Shown here: in pieces, positions 7,975 through 16,113 of the stretch
Layout: the number at the start of each line of letters is the position of its first letter
How positions within the stretch are numbered: position 1 is the first letter of the stretch
Assembly: GCA_944324635.1 (NCBI GenBank)
Contig: CALUXC010000003.1
Coordinates: forward strand, 112,811-176,810
Reading direction: 5' to 3'
DNA from: Candidatus Avelusimicrobium intestinipullorum
GTDB lineage: Bacteria; Elusimicrobiota; Elusimicrobia; Elusimicrobiales; Elusimicrobiaceae
Length of the DNA stretch: 64,000 bases
Position numbers and translations under genes: made by a program
The notes under the pieces: model-generated
What the model saw: the letters and a program-made list of their open reading frames with translations, nothing else
Database searches by the model: none
Told to the model about the DNA's origin: nothing

Positions 7975-9327
7975 TTAAAACATATTGGCCAGCATTAAAA
8001 TCAGCAATCCCAAGAACACACAGCAAAGCAGGAATTTGGAAAGCCCCAAATGTTTCTTGAGCCAGTTGTTAAAGGTGGCCGATTCTTTGCCGCACAGCGT
8101 CAGCACGAACACCAAAACAAGCGGCAGTACAAACATCAAGTTGTACATAATCAAATACTCGGCCGCTTTCCAGGATTGGCTGCCGGCTTCTTTCAAAATC
8201 ACTACGCAAGTGGGCAAATACACCTGCCCCGTGCACACGGCTTCCACGCCGGACACTACAAACCCCACCGCAAACGCCGCCAGCAACAGGCGCCACATGG
8301 AGGAATGTTTGTCTTTCAAGAAGAAGCGCATCACTTTGTGAATATATTCTTTGTAGCTTTTGGGCAGCTGCAAAAGCATTTTCTCGGATTTTTTGGTGCG
8401 TTGATAGATGATAAAATCATACAAGCTAAGCGCCAAGAACAACACACACAGCGCAATCGTGCCCCATTGTACGGCCAGCGTTACATAGCGAAAACCTTTC
8501 ATGGCGTACAGGAAGTGGAACGCGCCCAATCCCATTAGCAAATAGGCCAAAAATACGGACGTACAATACGCCGTCCCCACGACGATGATTTCTTTTTTGG
8601 TGTATTTATAGGCCGCCAGGAAAGAAACGAAAAATACAATGACCGCAAAGGCGCAGGGGTTGATGCCGTCGGCCAGGCCCGCACCGATAATGGCCCAAAG
8701 CGTAATTTGACTAAACAAGGCTTCGTGAGCTTGCAGTTGGGCGTCTTTAGCGGTTTCTTCGGTTTGTGCAGCGGTTTCTGCGGCCGCGGCAGGGGCTTTT
8801 TCGGCGGCGTTATTAACTTGTTCGCCAGCCACTTGCCGGTCGGCGGGTTCTTCGGGCTGTTGGGCCTCGGTTTTAGCGGGAGCCTGTTTGGCAGGGGTCG
8901 TTTGAGGAGCAGGGGCCTTTTCGGTTTTGGCGGCGGGCAAGCCGGGCACACGCGTTTTTTCGCGGTTGGAAATTGCTTTTTTGATGGCTTCGTCCGCCCC
9001 CGAGCCAATTTGCGTGGGATAGCCCTGCAAGATGGTTTCGCCCACTACCAGCATGGGAATGCCGGCCGATTCCAATTGATAGGCCTGCAGCGTTTGGAAG
9101 AAGAGCACGTTGTTGGCCTGTTCGGTCAAATCGTATTCAAACAGTTCCACATCGGGGTATTTTTCGCGCAATTGCTGCGGGAATCCGTCCTGCTTCAAAT
9201 GGCGGCAGTGCGGGCAATACGGCGAGGTGAACAATACGGCCTGTACGGGGGCAGCCCATACGGCGGAGCCGAAGCCCAATAGGGCGGCGGCCAGCAACAG
9301 CGGTTTTAAGAAACGTCTAAGTGTCAT
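7975..9327 (-). CDS. Thioredoxin-domain/CcdA fusion, thiol-disulfide transporter
   Basis: A 450-residue envelope protein with a signal peptide at 1-25. A periplasmic thioredoxin/glutaredoxin-like domain (about 26-125) has Cys38-Pro-His-Cys41 and a cis-Pro at IPM (90-92). An Ala/Pro/Glu-rich linker (about 130-205) follows. The membrane domain has about six segments, with Cys225 in DGINPCAFA and Cys365 in GVEAVCTGQ matching the redox cysteine pair of CcdA/DsbD. It probably carries reducing power from cytosolic thioredoxin to periplasmic thiols. Domain order is the reverse of DsbD, whose thioredoxin domain is C-terminal. It is third in an operon after an ECF sigma factor and a Cys-rich anti-sigma-like protein. 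Confidence 0.82.
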   Translation of the reverse strand: MTLRRFLKPLLLAAALLGFGSAVWAAPVQAVLFTSPYCPHCRHLKQDGFPQQLREKYPDVELFEYDLTEQANNVLFFQTLQAYQLESAGIPMLVVGETILQGYPTQIGSGADEAIKKAISNREKTRVPGLPAAKTEKAPAPQTTPAKQAPAKTEAQQPEEPADRQVAGEQVNNAAEKAPAAAAETAAQTEETAKDAQLQAHEALFSQITLWAIIGAGLADGINPCAFAVIVFFVSFLAAYKYTKKEIIVVGTAYCTSVFLAYLLMGLGAFHFLYAMKGFRYVTLAVQWGTIALCVLFLALSLYDFIIYQRTKKSEKMLLQLPKSYKEYIHKVMRFFLKDKHSSMWRLLLAAFAVGFVVSGVEAVCTGQVYLPTCVVILKEAGSQSWKAAEYLIMYNLMFVLPLVLVFVLTLCGKESATFNNWLKKHLGLSKFLLCCVFLGLLILMLANMF

Positions 9328-9338
9328 GCGTTAAGCTC

Positions 9339-9824
9339 CTAACATTGGTTCCGACAGGAAGCCAAATCTTGAATATCTTTTTGGGAATGATTGTCCCACA
9401 GGTTCCACGGGTCCTGCGGGTCAAAATCGGCGGGCGCGTGCCCGGTGCATTGGCGGCGGGTGACGCGGGTGACGGGGTGTTCGTCACAGATGGTCAGCGT
9501 TTTGGTGCAGGAACAATTCTTCCCGTCACATTCCAGCTGGGTGGAAAAAACGTAACTTCCGTCGGTCTTGCTGCATTGGGCATTTTGCAAGGAAACGGCC
9601 GCTTGGGGCTGTGCGGGGCAGTGCAGATAACTGCTCCAGCGCATGCCCAGCCAGCTTCCCGCGGCCAAAAGCAGCAGTGCGCTTGCCCCCAAGGCCAAGG
9701 GCCTGGCCCAGCGGCGGGAGGAAGGCTTTTCCTGCAGGCGTGCCCATACGCGGCGTTGGGCTTGGCCGGAAGGGTCAAAATCCACGCGGGAGGCTTTTTC
9801 CACAAAATCTTTGTCGGCGTTCAT
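9339..9824 (-). CDS. Putative anti-sigma factor with a Cys-rich periplasmic domain
   Basis: A 161-residue single-pass protein. It has a charged cytosolic segment of about 40 residues, a membrane span near 42-62, and a periplasmic tail with nine cysteines (including CSC) and a DPWNLWD stretch. Its start overlaps the stop of the ECF sigma gene by 4 bases (ATGA), the usual arrangement for a sigma/anti-sigma pair. No zinc-binding ZAS motif is seen on the cytosolic side. Function is inferred from position and topology. The many cysteines, and the thiol-transfer protein encoded next, suggest redox sensing outside the membrane. Confidence 0.6.
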   Translation of the reverse strand: MNADKDFVEKASRVDFDPSGQAQRRVWARLQEKPSSRRWARPLALGASALLLLAAGSWLGMRWSSYLHCPAQPQAAVSLQNAQCSKTDGSYVFSTQLECDGKNCSCTKTLTICDEHPVTRVTRRQCTGHAPADFDPQDPWNLWDNHSQKDIQDLASCRNQC

Positions 9825-10321
9825 ATATTCTCCATATAACGGCGCATTTTTTGTATGGCGCGGTGCAATACCGTGCCGACGTTGCTTTCGCTTAAACGGG
9901 TTACCGCGGCAATTTGGCGGTTGTTAAGCCCCGAATAAAATTTAAGCGAAATTAAATCCCGTTCTTTGGCGGATAATTTCCCAAGTGCCTGCAACAGCTG
10001 TTTGCGGAACAAGTCCGCTTCCAGCTTGTCCAGCGGGGCCGTGTCCGCGGCGGGGAGCAGGTCGTCTTCCTGCGGCGTGAGCGAAAACACGTTCTTTACC
10101 CAGCTTAACCGCCAATACATGTTGGTTTCGTTACGGGCAATGGTAAATATCCATTGTGCAAACGTCCCTTTGGACTCGTCAAAAGAAGCAAAATGTTCAT
10201 AACCCTTTTTCCACACGCCGGCGCAAATGTCCTCTGCCGAGGCGGCATTGCGCACCCGTGCAAAGACGTATGCGTACACCGGTTTGAAATAGGAATTATA
10301 AAGCGTTTCAAATGACGTCAT
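9821..10321 (-). CDS. ECF-family RNA polymerase sigma factor
   Basis: A 166-residue sigma factor. Region 2 is near residues 5-70 (LYNSYFKPVYAYVFARV, then FAQWIFTIARNE). Region 4 is near 105-160 (LSAKERDLISLKFYSGLNNRQIA, then LHRAIQKMRRY). I chose ATG at 10321; a GTG 36 bases upstream would add 12 residues unlike sigma-70 region 2. Upstream bases TAGTAT lie 7 from the ATG, so the message may be leaderless. It is followed with a 4-base overlap by the presumed anti-sigma factor. Confidence 0.85.
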   Translation of the reverse strand: MTSFETLYNSYFKPVYAYVFARVRNAASAEDICAGVWKKGYEHFASFDESKGTFAQWIFTIARNETNMYWRLSWVKNVFSLTPQEDDLLPAADTAPLDKLEADLFRKQLLQALGKLSAKERDLISLKFYSGLNNRQIAAVTRLSESNVGTVLHRAIQKMRRYMENI

Positions 10322-10390
10322 GCTACTTATACTATGCCTGAGGGGAAAAAGTATCACATCTTTTATTGTAACTTTTATGGAGGCGGAAAT

Positions 10391-10417
10391 CTTCCCGGCG
10401 CGCGGGACGCCGGGAAG
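10391..10417 (-). terminator. GC-rich hairpin after the flavodoxin operon
   Basis: CTTCCCGGCG, a 7-base loop and CGCCGGGAAG lie 6 bases beyond the stop at 10423 on the minus strand. The T-run is weak (ATTTCC), so it may be an imperfect terminator allowing some read-through into the sigma gene. Confidence 0.5.
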
Positions 10418-10422
10418 CGAAG

Positions 10423-11040
10423 TTATAAGGAGTTAAGCCAAAGGATTATTTTGTTGGCTACGGCCTCGTCGTATTTAGGGCCGAGGTTATTGAAAGAGGC
10501 GCCTTTTTTCAGTTGGGCGTTGCGGGCTTGTTGGGCAAAGTCTTCAAAAAAAGTTCCGTAGTTGCTGCCTTGGGTGGAAAAAGGCACCACGGTTTTATGT
10601 TGAAAATCCATTTCCCGCAAAAACTGCAATAGCGGCGTGGCCGCCGTGTACCACCAAACGGGGCCCCCTACAAAAACGGTGTCGTAAGCGGAAACGTCCG
10701 GCAAGGGGTGTTTCAGCTGCGGGTAGCGGCCGGAGGAGAGTTGTCGTTTTAACAGCAAAGGCGCCCACGGAACGGAAGGAAGCGGTTCGCTGGTTTCCAA
10801 ACGAAATACGTCCGCTTGCGTATGCTGGGCAATTTGTTGGGCGATGGCTTGGGTATGGCCCGTCCAGGAATAATAAATCACCAGCACTTTGCCAAGTTGG
10901 GCCGTGTACGGCTGCCGGGGCCCTTGGAAAGGGGCCATTTCTTTTTTGTTGCGCTGGGCCACCCGCCACAAGTGTGCGGCGCCGACGGCACCTCCCATAA
11001 CGGCAAGTGCCAGCAGAATCAGTAAAACGGTTTTAAGCAT
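10423..11040 (-). CDS. Membrane-anchored flavodoxin-like protein
   Basis: A 205-residue protein with an N-terminal hydrophobic anchor (about 1-24) and a flavodoxin fold. The FMN phosphate loop is YYSWTGHTQAIA near 60-71, and the second FMN-contact region is FVGGPVWWYTAATPL. ATG at 11040 has GGAGGAATTC upstream and overlaps the preceding gene by 8 bases. It is last of five genes under a MerR-type promoter. It probably moves electrons in the envelope with the neighbouring DUF4405-like membrane protein; the partner is inferred. Confidence 0.8.
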   Translation of the reverse strand: MLKTVLLILLALAVMGGAVGAAHLWRVAQRNKKEMAPFQGPRQPYTAQLGKVLVIYYSWTGHTQAIAQQIAQHTQADVFRLETSEPLPSVPWAPLLLKRQLSSGRYPQLKHPLPDVSAYDTVFVGGPVWWYTAATPLLQFLREMDFQHKTVVPFSTQGSNYGTFFEDFAQQARNAQLKKGASFNNLGPKYDEAVANKIILWLNSL

Positions 11041-11710
11041 GAATTCCTCCCGCAGTGGGGCTTTTGCGGCCCCCCCGTAGTTTAACGGTTTGATAGGTCC
11101 CCGCGGCAAACAGCCACATGACGGCCAAATGCCCGCCTATAAAAGCCGCCGCGCCCGTGCCTTTGGGCAAGTGGGCAAACGCGGCTTGAAACAAAAGCTG
11201 CCGGCCAATTCCCAGCTGAAAAAAGGCATACAGCCCATACGCGGCCGCCAGCCACAGCACCATGCGCACACAGGTGCCTTTGCGGCCCGCGCCCAGCGGC
11301 AGGTGCGGGCGAATGAGCCCGCCGTTTAGGCCCGCATGCACGGACATGACAATTAAGCCCCAGTAAGCAAAAAAGGAATGAAGCCGCCGCGCCGTCCAAG
11401 AGCCGTCTAGTTGCAAAAAGGCAAACACATCGCGCGAAATCATAATTCCGCTTACGCACATGCCTATCATCACCGCCGCCAGCAGCAGGTTTACGCCAAG
11501 TAGCACTCCGCGCAAAGGCGTGTAGCGGCCCTTAAAAATGGCCCGATACCAGCCTCGGTTCAGCCAATTGTGTACGATAAAACAGACCGTCAGGGCCGTT
11601 CCGAGTATTTCGTGCCATAAGTTACCCGTCATAAAATGCGCCAAAGACAACAAAAAGAGGACGCTCATCAACAAGTCAACCACCCATTTTATGTTTGTAT
11701 GACGGTTCAT
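11033..11710 (-). CDS. DUF4405-like multi-pass membrane protein, cytochrome-b-like
   Basis: A 225-residue inner-membrane protein with about five hydrophobic segments. Histidines sit in membrane segments (LAHFMTGNLWHEILG, CFIVHNWLNR, RRLHSFFAYWG, VMSVHAGLNGG), the pattern of heme-coordinating four-helix proteins such as the DUF4405 family. A role in quinol or flavodoxin electron transfer is inferred from the flavodoxins on both sides. Its stop overlaps the downstream flavodoxin start by 8 bases. Confidence 0.68.
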   Translation of the reverse strand: MNRHTNIKWVVDLLMSVLFLLSLAHFMTGNLWHEILGTALTVCFIVHNWLNRGWYRAIFKGRYTPLRGVLLGVNLLLAAVMIGMCVSGIMISRDVFAFLQLDGSWTARRLHSFFAYWGLIVMSVHAGLNGGLIRPHLPLGAGRKGTCVRMVLWLAAAYGLYAFFQLGIGRQLLFQAAFAHLPKGTGAAAFIGGHLAVMWLFAAGTYQTVKLRGGRKSPTAGGIHA

Positions 11711-11740
11711 GGCGTCCTCCTTTTTTATTTATTATAGCGT

Positions 11741-12334
11741 TTATTGCGCCAGTTTATTTAACCAATTTTGCAGTTTCTTTTCGTCCGCCCCGGACGATCT
11801 GCCCGGGAAAGCGGCCCCCTGCAAAAAATGCGCCCGGGGCAGCTGGCGGTGCATGTCGCTTTCGCAGTTTTGCATTCCGCCCCCGCCGTGCGTAACAAAC
11901 GGTACCAGGTTTTTTTGTCCGAAATCGTATTGGGACAAAAAGCTCTTCACCGCCGGCGCATAGGTGCCCCACCAATTGGGAGATCCGATAAATACTACGT
12001 CGTACTGGTCCATTTGAGGAACTTTGTTTTTTAATTCGGGCATAAATCCGTTGCGGATTTCTTGCTTGGCTTGTTCCACCAGGGCGTTGTAGGAGGACGG
12101 GTACTGCTGAACCGTTTCAATGGCAAACAAATCCCCGCCCGTTTGCCGGGCAATTTGCCTGGCCACGGCCTGCGTGTTGCCGGAGTGAGAGTAGTAGGCC
12201 ACCAATACTTTTTTGCCGGCAAAAGACTTAGTGTTTTCCACGGTGGAAGAGCCCGTTTCGCCGCTATTTGTTCCGCAGGCAGTGACGGATAAAAACATCA
12301 TTCCCGAACATACCCATTTCATCATTTTGGTCAT
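11741..12334 (-). CDS. Flavodoxin lipoprotein
   Basis: A 197-residue flavodoxin with a lipoprotein signal (cysteine of SVTAC at residue 20) and a Ser/Thr/Gly-rich spacer to about 38. The FMN loop YYSHSGNTQAVARQ follows, then VFIGSPNWWGTYAPAV and FVTHGGGGM. Export and lipidation imply an envelope electron-transfer or reductase role. It is the third gene of the MerR-controlled operon, and there is a 7-base gap from the cupin gene. Confidence 0.85.
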   Translation of the reverse strand: MTKMMKWVCSGMMFLSVTACGTNSGETGSSTVENTKSFAGKKVLVAYYSHSGNTQAVARQIARQTGGDLFAIETVQQYPSSYNALVEQAKQEIRNGFMPELKNKVPQMDQYDVVFIGSPNWWGTYAPAVKSFLSQYDFGQKNLVPFVTHGGGGMQNCESDMHRQLPRAHFLQGAAFPGRSSGADEKKLQNWLNKLAQ

Positions 12335-12341
12335 ATTTTCC

Positions 12342-12842
12342 TCACTTATATTCTTCGTCCGTCACCGGGGCCAGCCAGTCGGTTTTCCCGTTTTGGTGGG
12401 CATTGGTTTCCAGCGACAGGTGCACAAACCAGCTATCCGGTGCGGCGCCGTGCCAATGTTCCACCCCGGGAGCAATACGCACGATATCGCCTTTTTGAAG
12501 CACCTGAAGGGGTTTGCCTTTTTCTTGATAACGGCCCTCTCCGTTTAATACCAGCAGGATTTGCCCGCCGTCGTGCTTGTGCCAGTGGGTGCGGGCGCCG
12601 GGTTCAAAAGTGACGTTGCCAATCGGCGCATTAAAAACGTCCTCTTTGGCGCTTAGCATCGTCAGGTAGGTTTGCCCCGTAAAGAAACGGCTGTACGGGT
12701 TGGGCTCTCCTTGTGCAAAAATAGTGTCAATGGGTGCTTTTTTCATATGGGAATACTCCTTTTTTTCAGGTCTTGGCGACATGCCCGCCGCAAATAACGC
12801 CGCGGCCATCGCGCATAACAGAAGCGTTTGAAAACGTTTCAT
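12342..12842 (-). CDS. Exported cupin-domain protein
   Basis: A 166-residue single-domain cupin with a signal peptide (about 1-20). The metal-binding motif is GARTHWHKHDGGQILLV (His-x-His, with Gln where Glu often sits), with the second His in PGVEHWHG. Cupins of this type often accompany carboxymuconolactone-decarboxylase-like proteins and flavodoxins in aldehyde or quinone stress operons. Enzymatic activity is unknown. The gap to the upstream gene is 11 bases. Confidence 0.82.
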   Translation of the reverse strand: MKRFQTLLLCAMAAALFAAGMSPRPEKKEYSHMKKAPIDTIFAQGEPNPYSRFFTGQTYLTMLSAKEDVFNAPIGNVTFEPGARTHWHKHDGGQILLVLNGEGRYQEKGKPLQVLQKGDIVRIAPGVEHWHGAAPDSWFVHLSLETNAHQNGKTDWLAPVTDEEYK

Positions 12843-12853
12843 ATGGGTTCTCC

Positions 12854-13585
12854 TTACTTGCTTTGGCGGGACTCCAGCACCGTATTTAGCGACTTAAGCC
12901 CCTGCACGGCGGTTTTCCGCCCGACGGTTTTTTTCACTACCGCCATAATCCCTTCAGCTTGCTCGGGCGTGACGCCCACATTTAAGGCCATGCCTATGTG
13001 TGCTTGCAGCTGCGGGGCCACATTCCCCAATGCCGCCAAAGCCGCTACGGTGGCCATTTCTCTCTCTTGGTACGATACCACCCCGCGGGCAAAAATATCG
13101 GCAAACAAATGCTCTTTTAGAAAAGTATCCGTTGCCTGGATAAAAGACTGCGGGTGACTGGGAAGAGCGGTCCCCACCAATACTTCCAAGTTCTTTTTGC
13201 CCAGTTCGTATTTATCCGTACCGGAGGCAATTTCCTGCGCTTCCTGCCCCGTTGGGTCCATTTTCCCCGCTTTCTGGCGGGCCAAAAGCGTTTGTTCCAA
13301 TACGCCCGCGGCGTTTAAGCAACGAGGGAACCCCGTATAAGCGTATAATTGAAGGACAATTTCCTTGCATTCATTTACGCTAAGGCCGCTGTCCAGCGCG
13401 TCGTGAAACGCTTGCGAAAGCTTGGATAAATCTCCCACTGCCGTCAGCGCCGCCACCGCCGCAATAGCCTGCTGGCGGGGGGAAAGCTGGTTTTGGGCTT
13501 GTTTCCAATCATAAGCCTGCAGGGCGGAAGTGCCCAGCAGTCCGGCCGCCAGCAAACCGGTAATACGTTTTTGTGTTTCGTTCAT
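12854..13585 (-). CDS. Carboxymuconolactone decarboxylase-like protein, exported
   Basis: A 243-residue protein with a signal peptide (cleavage near residue 24) and two tandem CMD/AhpD-like helical repeats (about 30-110 and 130-235). The first contains LYAYTGFPRCLNAAG, which has a single Cys rather than the CxxC of AhpD, so peroxidase-reductase activity is doubtful. It is first of a five-gene operon behind a MerR-type 19-bp promoter and has a GGAGG ribosome binding site. Confidence 0.8.
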   Translation of the reverse strand: MNETQKRITGLLAAGLLGTSALQAYDWKQAQNQLSPRQQAIAAVAALTAVGDLSKLSQAFHDALDSGLSVNECKEIVLQLYAYTGFPRCLNAAGVLEQTLLARQKAGKMDPTGQEAQEIASGTDKYELGKKNLEVLVGTALPSHPQSFIQATDTFLKEHLFADIFARGVVSYQEREMATVAALAALGNVAPQLQAHIGMALNVGVTPEQAEGIMAVVKKTVGRKTAVQGLKSLNTVLESRQSK

Positions 13586-13604
13586 AAATCCTCCTTACGT
13601 TTTT

Positions 13605-13635
13605 AGTATACATGCTGGAGTTTGCTCCAAGTCAA
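13605..13635 (-). promoter_or_regulatory. MerR-type promoter with 19-bp spacer, five-gene operon
   Basis: On the minus strand TTGACT (13630-13635) and TATACT (13605-13610) are 19 bp apart, and the spacer holds the dyad TGGAG-CAAA-CTCCA. The same arrangement precedes merR (14648-14678). A long spacer with a central dyad is the hallmark of MerR activation by DNA distortion. Confidence 0.85.
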
Positions 13636-13651
13636 GGCCTGTTTTGCCCAT

Positions 13652-13684
13652 TAAAAACGGCGCGCTTCGGTAAAAGCGCGCCGT
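13652..13684 (-). terminator. Terminator of the merR operon
   Basis: ACGGCGCGCTT/AAGCGCGCCGT stem with TTTTTA on the minus strand, 18 bases after the stop at 13702. Confidence 0.82.
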
Positions 13685-13701
13685 GAGAAAAGCAACCTAA
13701 T

Positions 13702-14241
13702 TTAGCAGTTTTTCCCTGCCAGGTAAGCTTCCTTAAAGGCGGGCGTGTTTTTGATTTCGCCCATTTGCCAGGCGCCGGTGCCGTAGATAACGGCTTTTTC
13801 TTTGGTACCGCTTAAGCAGTCTTCGGTAAATCCGCGCAGGGCTTCTACCGTGCGGGCCAGGTTTTTCTTTTGCGTGTCCGCGGCGGTGAGGATAAAGTAG
13901 AAGTCTTTATCGGAAATTTCCGTGTAGCGGGGGACGGTGCGGTCTATGAAAGTTTTGAGTTGGCCGTCCATGGAATAAAAATATACCGGTGTGGCCAGGA
14001 CGATAACGTCCGCCTGGACCAGTTTGTCCAGCAAGGCGGACATGTCGTCTTTTTGTACGCAGCGGTGCGTGTCGTTGCAAACGCCGCAGCCCGTGCAGTA
14101 GTTGATTTTTTGTTCCCGCAGGGAAATCTTTTCCGTGTGGTGCCCGGCTTCTTGCGCGCCTTTAATAAATTGGTCGCACAGTAAATCGGAATTGCCGCCT
14201 TTGCGCGGGCTGGAAGAAATTACTAATACGTTTTTAGACAT
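13702..14241 (-). CDS. Iron-sulfur flavoprotein, NADPH-dependent FMN reductase fold
   Basis: A 179-residue flavodoxin-like protein. The phosphate-binding loop is SSSPRKGGNSD at 9-19, and ATPVYFYSMDGQLK is the family flavin-contact motif. Cysteines 49, 52, 55 and 61 form the compact CX2CX2CX5C pattern that binds a [4Fe-4S] cluster in iron-sulfur flavoproteins. It is cytosolic and follows merR by 9 bases, so it belongs to the same regulon. It may reduce quinones, peroxide or oxygen; the substrate is not shown. Confidence 0.82.
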   Translation of the reverse strand: MSKNVLVISSSPRKGGNSDLLCDQFIKGAQEAGHHTEKISLREQKINYCTGCGVCNDTHRCVQKDDMSALLDKLVQADVIVLATPVYFYSMDGQLKTFIDRTVPRYTEISDKDFYFILTAADTQKKNLARTVEALRGFTEDCLSGTKEKAVIYGTGAWQMGEIKNTPAFKEAYLAGKNC

Positions 14242-14250
14242 AGGTTCCTC

Positions 14251-14628
14251 TTATTTCAAAAGTTCTTTTTCACAAGCCACTATTTTTTGTTCGTAGGTGG
14301 CGATTTTGTAATTTAACCGCTCAAGCGTTTTTTGCATTTGTTCAATGCGCTCTTGCAGGCGGTTGCGTTCCTCTACCAGCAAATTTTTCCGTTTTTGCAG
14401 GGTACGGTTCCCCTTGGCATAGAGGGCGATGTACTGCGTCAGCACTTCAATGGAAAGCCCGGCCGAACGCATACATTTGATAAATTCCACCCAGCCGCAA
14501 TCCGTTTCCGTGTAATCACGGATTCCGTTTTCTTTGCGGTTGACGGGGGGAATAAGCCCTACTTTTTCGTAATAGCGCAGCGTGTCTGCGGACAGGCCAT
14601 ACTTTTTGCTCACTTCGGCAATGGTCAT
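14251..14628 (-). CDS. MerR-family transcription regulator
   Basis: A 125-residue regulator. The N-terminal winged helix contains SKKYGLSADTLRYYEKVGLI (residues 7-26). A linker and a long C-terminal coiled coil (about 75-120) of Glu/Lys/Arg heptads follow. Two cysteines (Cys44 and Cys52) lie at the end of the DNA-binding domain, as in redox or aldehyde-responsive NmlR/AdhR-type regulators, and one is near the C-terminus. It controls its own promoter and the divided operon at 13585, judged by the shared dyad. Confidence 0.88.
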   Translation of the reverse strand: MTIAEVSKKYGLSADTLRYYEKVGLIPPVNRKENGIRDYTETDCGWVEFIKCMRSAGLSIEVLTQYIALYAKGNRTLQKRKNLLVEERNRLQERIEQMQKTLERLNYKIATYEQKIVACEKELLK

Positions 14629-14647
14629 GGGTTCCTCCGTTTTTTAT

Positions 14648-14678
14648 ATTGTAGTTCCTGGAGCGCGCTCCAAGTCAA
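14648..14678 (-). promoter_or_regulatory. MerR-type autoregulated promoter with 19-bp spacer
   Basis: Minus-strand TTGACT (14673-14678) and TACAAT (14648-14653) are separated by 19 bp containing the palindrome TGGAGCGCGCTCCA. The start codon is 20 bases downstream of the -10. Confidence 0.88.
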
Positions 14679-14691
14679 GCCTTTTTCAAAT

Positions 14692-14718
14692 AAAAAGGGC
14701 TTCCTGAGGGAAGCCCTT
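14692..14718 (-). terminator. Terminator of the MFS transporter gene
   Basis: AAGGGCTTCC/GGAAGCCCTT stem followed by TTTTA on the minus strand, 20 bases after the stop at 14738. Confidence 0.82.
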
Positions 14719-14737
14719 GTCCTCAGAATAGATATAT

Positions 14738-15973
14738 TTAGCAGGCGTTGCCATTGGCTTGAACGGAATGAACGGATGTTTTTCGCACCGCTCCCAAGCC
14801 GCATAAGCAAGAAGCCACCGCACAGATCACAAATGTAATGCCGGTAGAGGTTAAAATGTTGCCCAATCCCACCAAGGGCGACACAATGCTTCCAAATAAA
14901 AATCCGGCCGCGCCCAGCAAAGCCGAAGCCGTGCCGGCTTGTTCGCGTGCGTTTTCCATGGCTAGTGTGGTGGCGGAGGTGAAGGTGAGCCCTAACGTAA
15001 AAAGCAGGAATAACAGCAGCCCTTCAAACACCCACACGGAGCTATTTGCCACAAGTGCCGCACATACCAACCCGCTAAATATCAGCATGCCGGCACAGCT
15101 GGTTAAAATGCAGGTTTCCAGGCGTTTGAATTTAACGCAAAGCCCGGCCCCTGCCACAATGGCGGCAGAATTAAGCGCAAAAAATAAACTGAAAGCAAAA
15201 GCAGAGAAGCCGTAATGCTGTTGAATGATAAAGGGCGAAGCCGAAATATAGCCAAATAAAATGGCCTGGGCAAATGCCATTTGCAAAACGCAAAACATAT
15301 ATTTACGTTTTTTTAACACATTTTTGAACAGGCTAAGCGTATGAGAAAGTTTTTCCCGGGACCGTTTGGAACGGGAAAGGGATTCATTAAAATGAATACA
15401 GGCCGCAGTAAGCGCTGCCCCTAAAACAAACAAAATGGCAAATACGCCGCGCCAGCCGGTCACTTTCAATACGGCTCCTCCCATTACCGGTGCCGCGACG
15501 GGGGCAATGCCGTTAATGGCGCCAATAACCGCCAAGGCTTTGGCCAAGTTGGCTCCTTTGAATTTGTCCGTAGCAATGGAACGGGAAATGACAATTCCGC
15601 CCGCTCCCGCAATCCCTTGGATAAAGCGCAAGGCAATAAAAACTTCTATATTGGGCGAAAAAATACAAGCCAGCGTGGAGCCCAAAAACAACCACATGGA
15701 TACCAACAGCGGTTGGCGGCGGCCGAATTTATCGCTTAACGGGCCAAATAAAATTTGCCCCACGGCCAACCCCAGCATGGAGAAAGTGAGCCCCAGCTGC
15801 ACCATGGAGGCGCTGGTGTTAAAGTACGACGTCATAGCCGGAAGACTGGGCAAATACATATCCGTTACGAAAGGCCCGAAAGCCGTCAACATGCCCAGGA
15901 AAACAAATAAAAAAAAGGCCGTATTGTGCCTTTTTGTGGAGGATCCCTGCCAGGTTTTTTGGGTGTGTTTCAT
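14738..15973 (-). CDS. MFS exporter, Bcr/CflA drug-resistance type
   Basis: A 411-residue transporter with 12 hydrophobic segments. TDMYLPSLPAM, in the first segment, is characteristic of the Bcr/CflA subfamily. The loop GPLSDKFGRRQPLL is the MFS motif A. The substrate could be a drug, sulfonamide, bicyclomycin-like compound or a dipeptide. It is monocistronic with its own terminator. Confidence 0.88.
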   Translation of the reverse strand: MKHTQKTWQGSSTKRHNTAFFLFVFLGMLTAFGPFVTDMYLPSLPAMTSYFNTSASMVQLGLTFSMLGLAVGQILFGPLSDKFGRRQPLLVSMWLFLGSTLACIFSPNIEVFIALRFIQGIAGAGGIVISRSIATDKFKGANLAKALAVIGAINGIAPVAAPVMGGAVLKVTGWRGVFAILFVLGAALTAACIHFNESLSRSKRSREKLSHTLSLFKNVLKKRKYMFCVLQMAFAQAILFGYISASPFIIQQHYGFSAFAFSLFFALNSAAIVAGAGLCVKFKRLETCILTSCAGMLIFSGLVCAALVANSSVWVFEGLLLFLLFTLGLTFTSATTLAMENAREQAGTASALLGAAGFLFGSIVSPLVGLGNILTSTGITFVICAVASCLCGLGAVRKTSVHSVQANGNAC

Positions 15974-16077
15974 TAATTATATTTTATCTTTTTGAAAAAT
16001 AAATTTTCAAATTACCGTCAATTAAAAATAAGGCTGTAAAAAACAGTTTTTAAGAGTGCCTCCCGGGCTTTTTTGCC

Positions 16078-16107
16078 TTGCCCGCCGCCCCCGCAAACAG
16101 GTAAAAT
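16078..16107 (+). promoter_or_regulatory. Promoter giving a leaderless HAD-protein message
   Basis: TTGCCC (16078-16083), an 18-bp spacer and TAAAAT (16102-16107); the ATG follows after 6 bases with no Shine-Dalgarno. Transcription would begin at or beside the start codon. Confidence 0.55.
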
Positions 16108-16113
16108 ATATAT

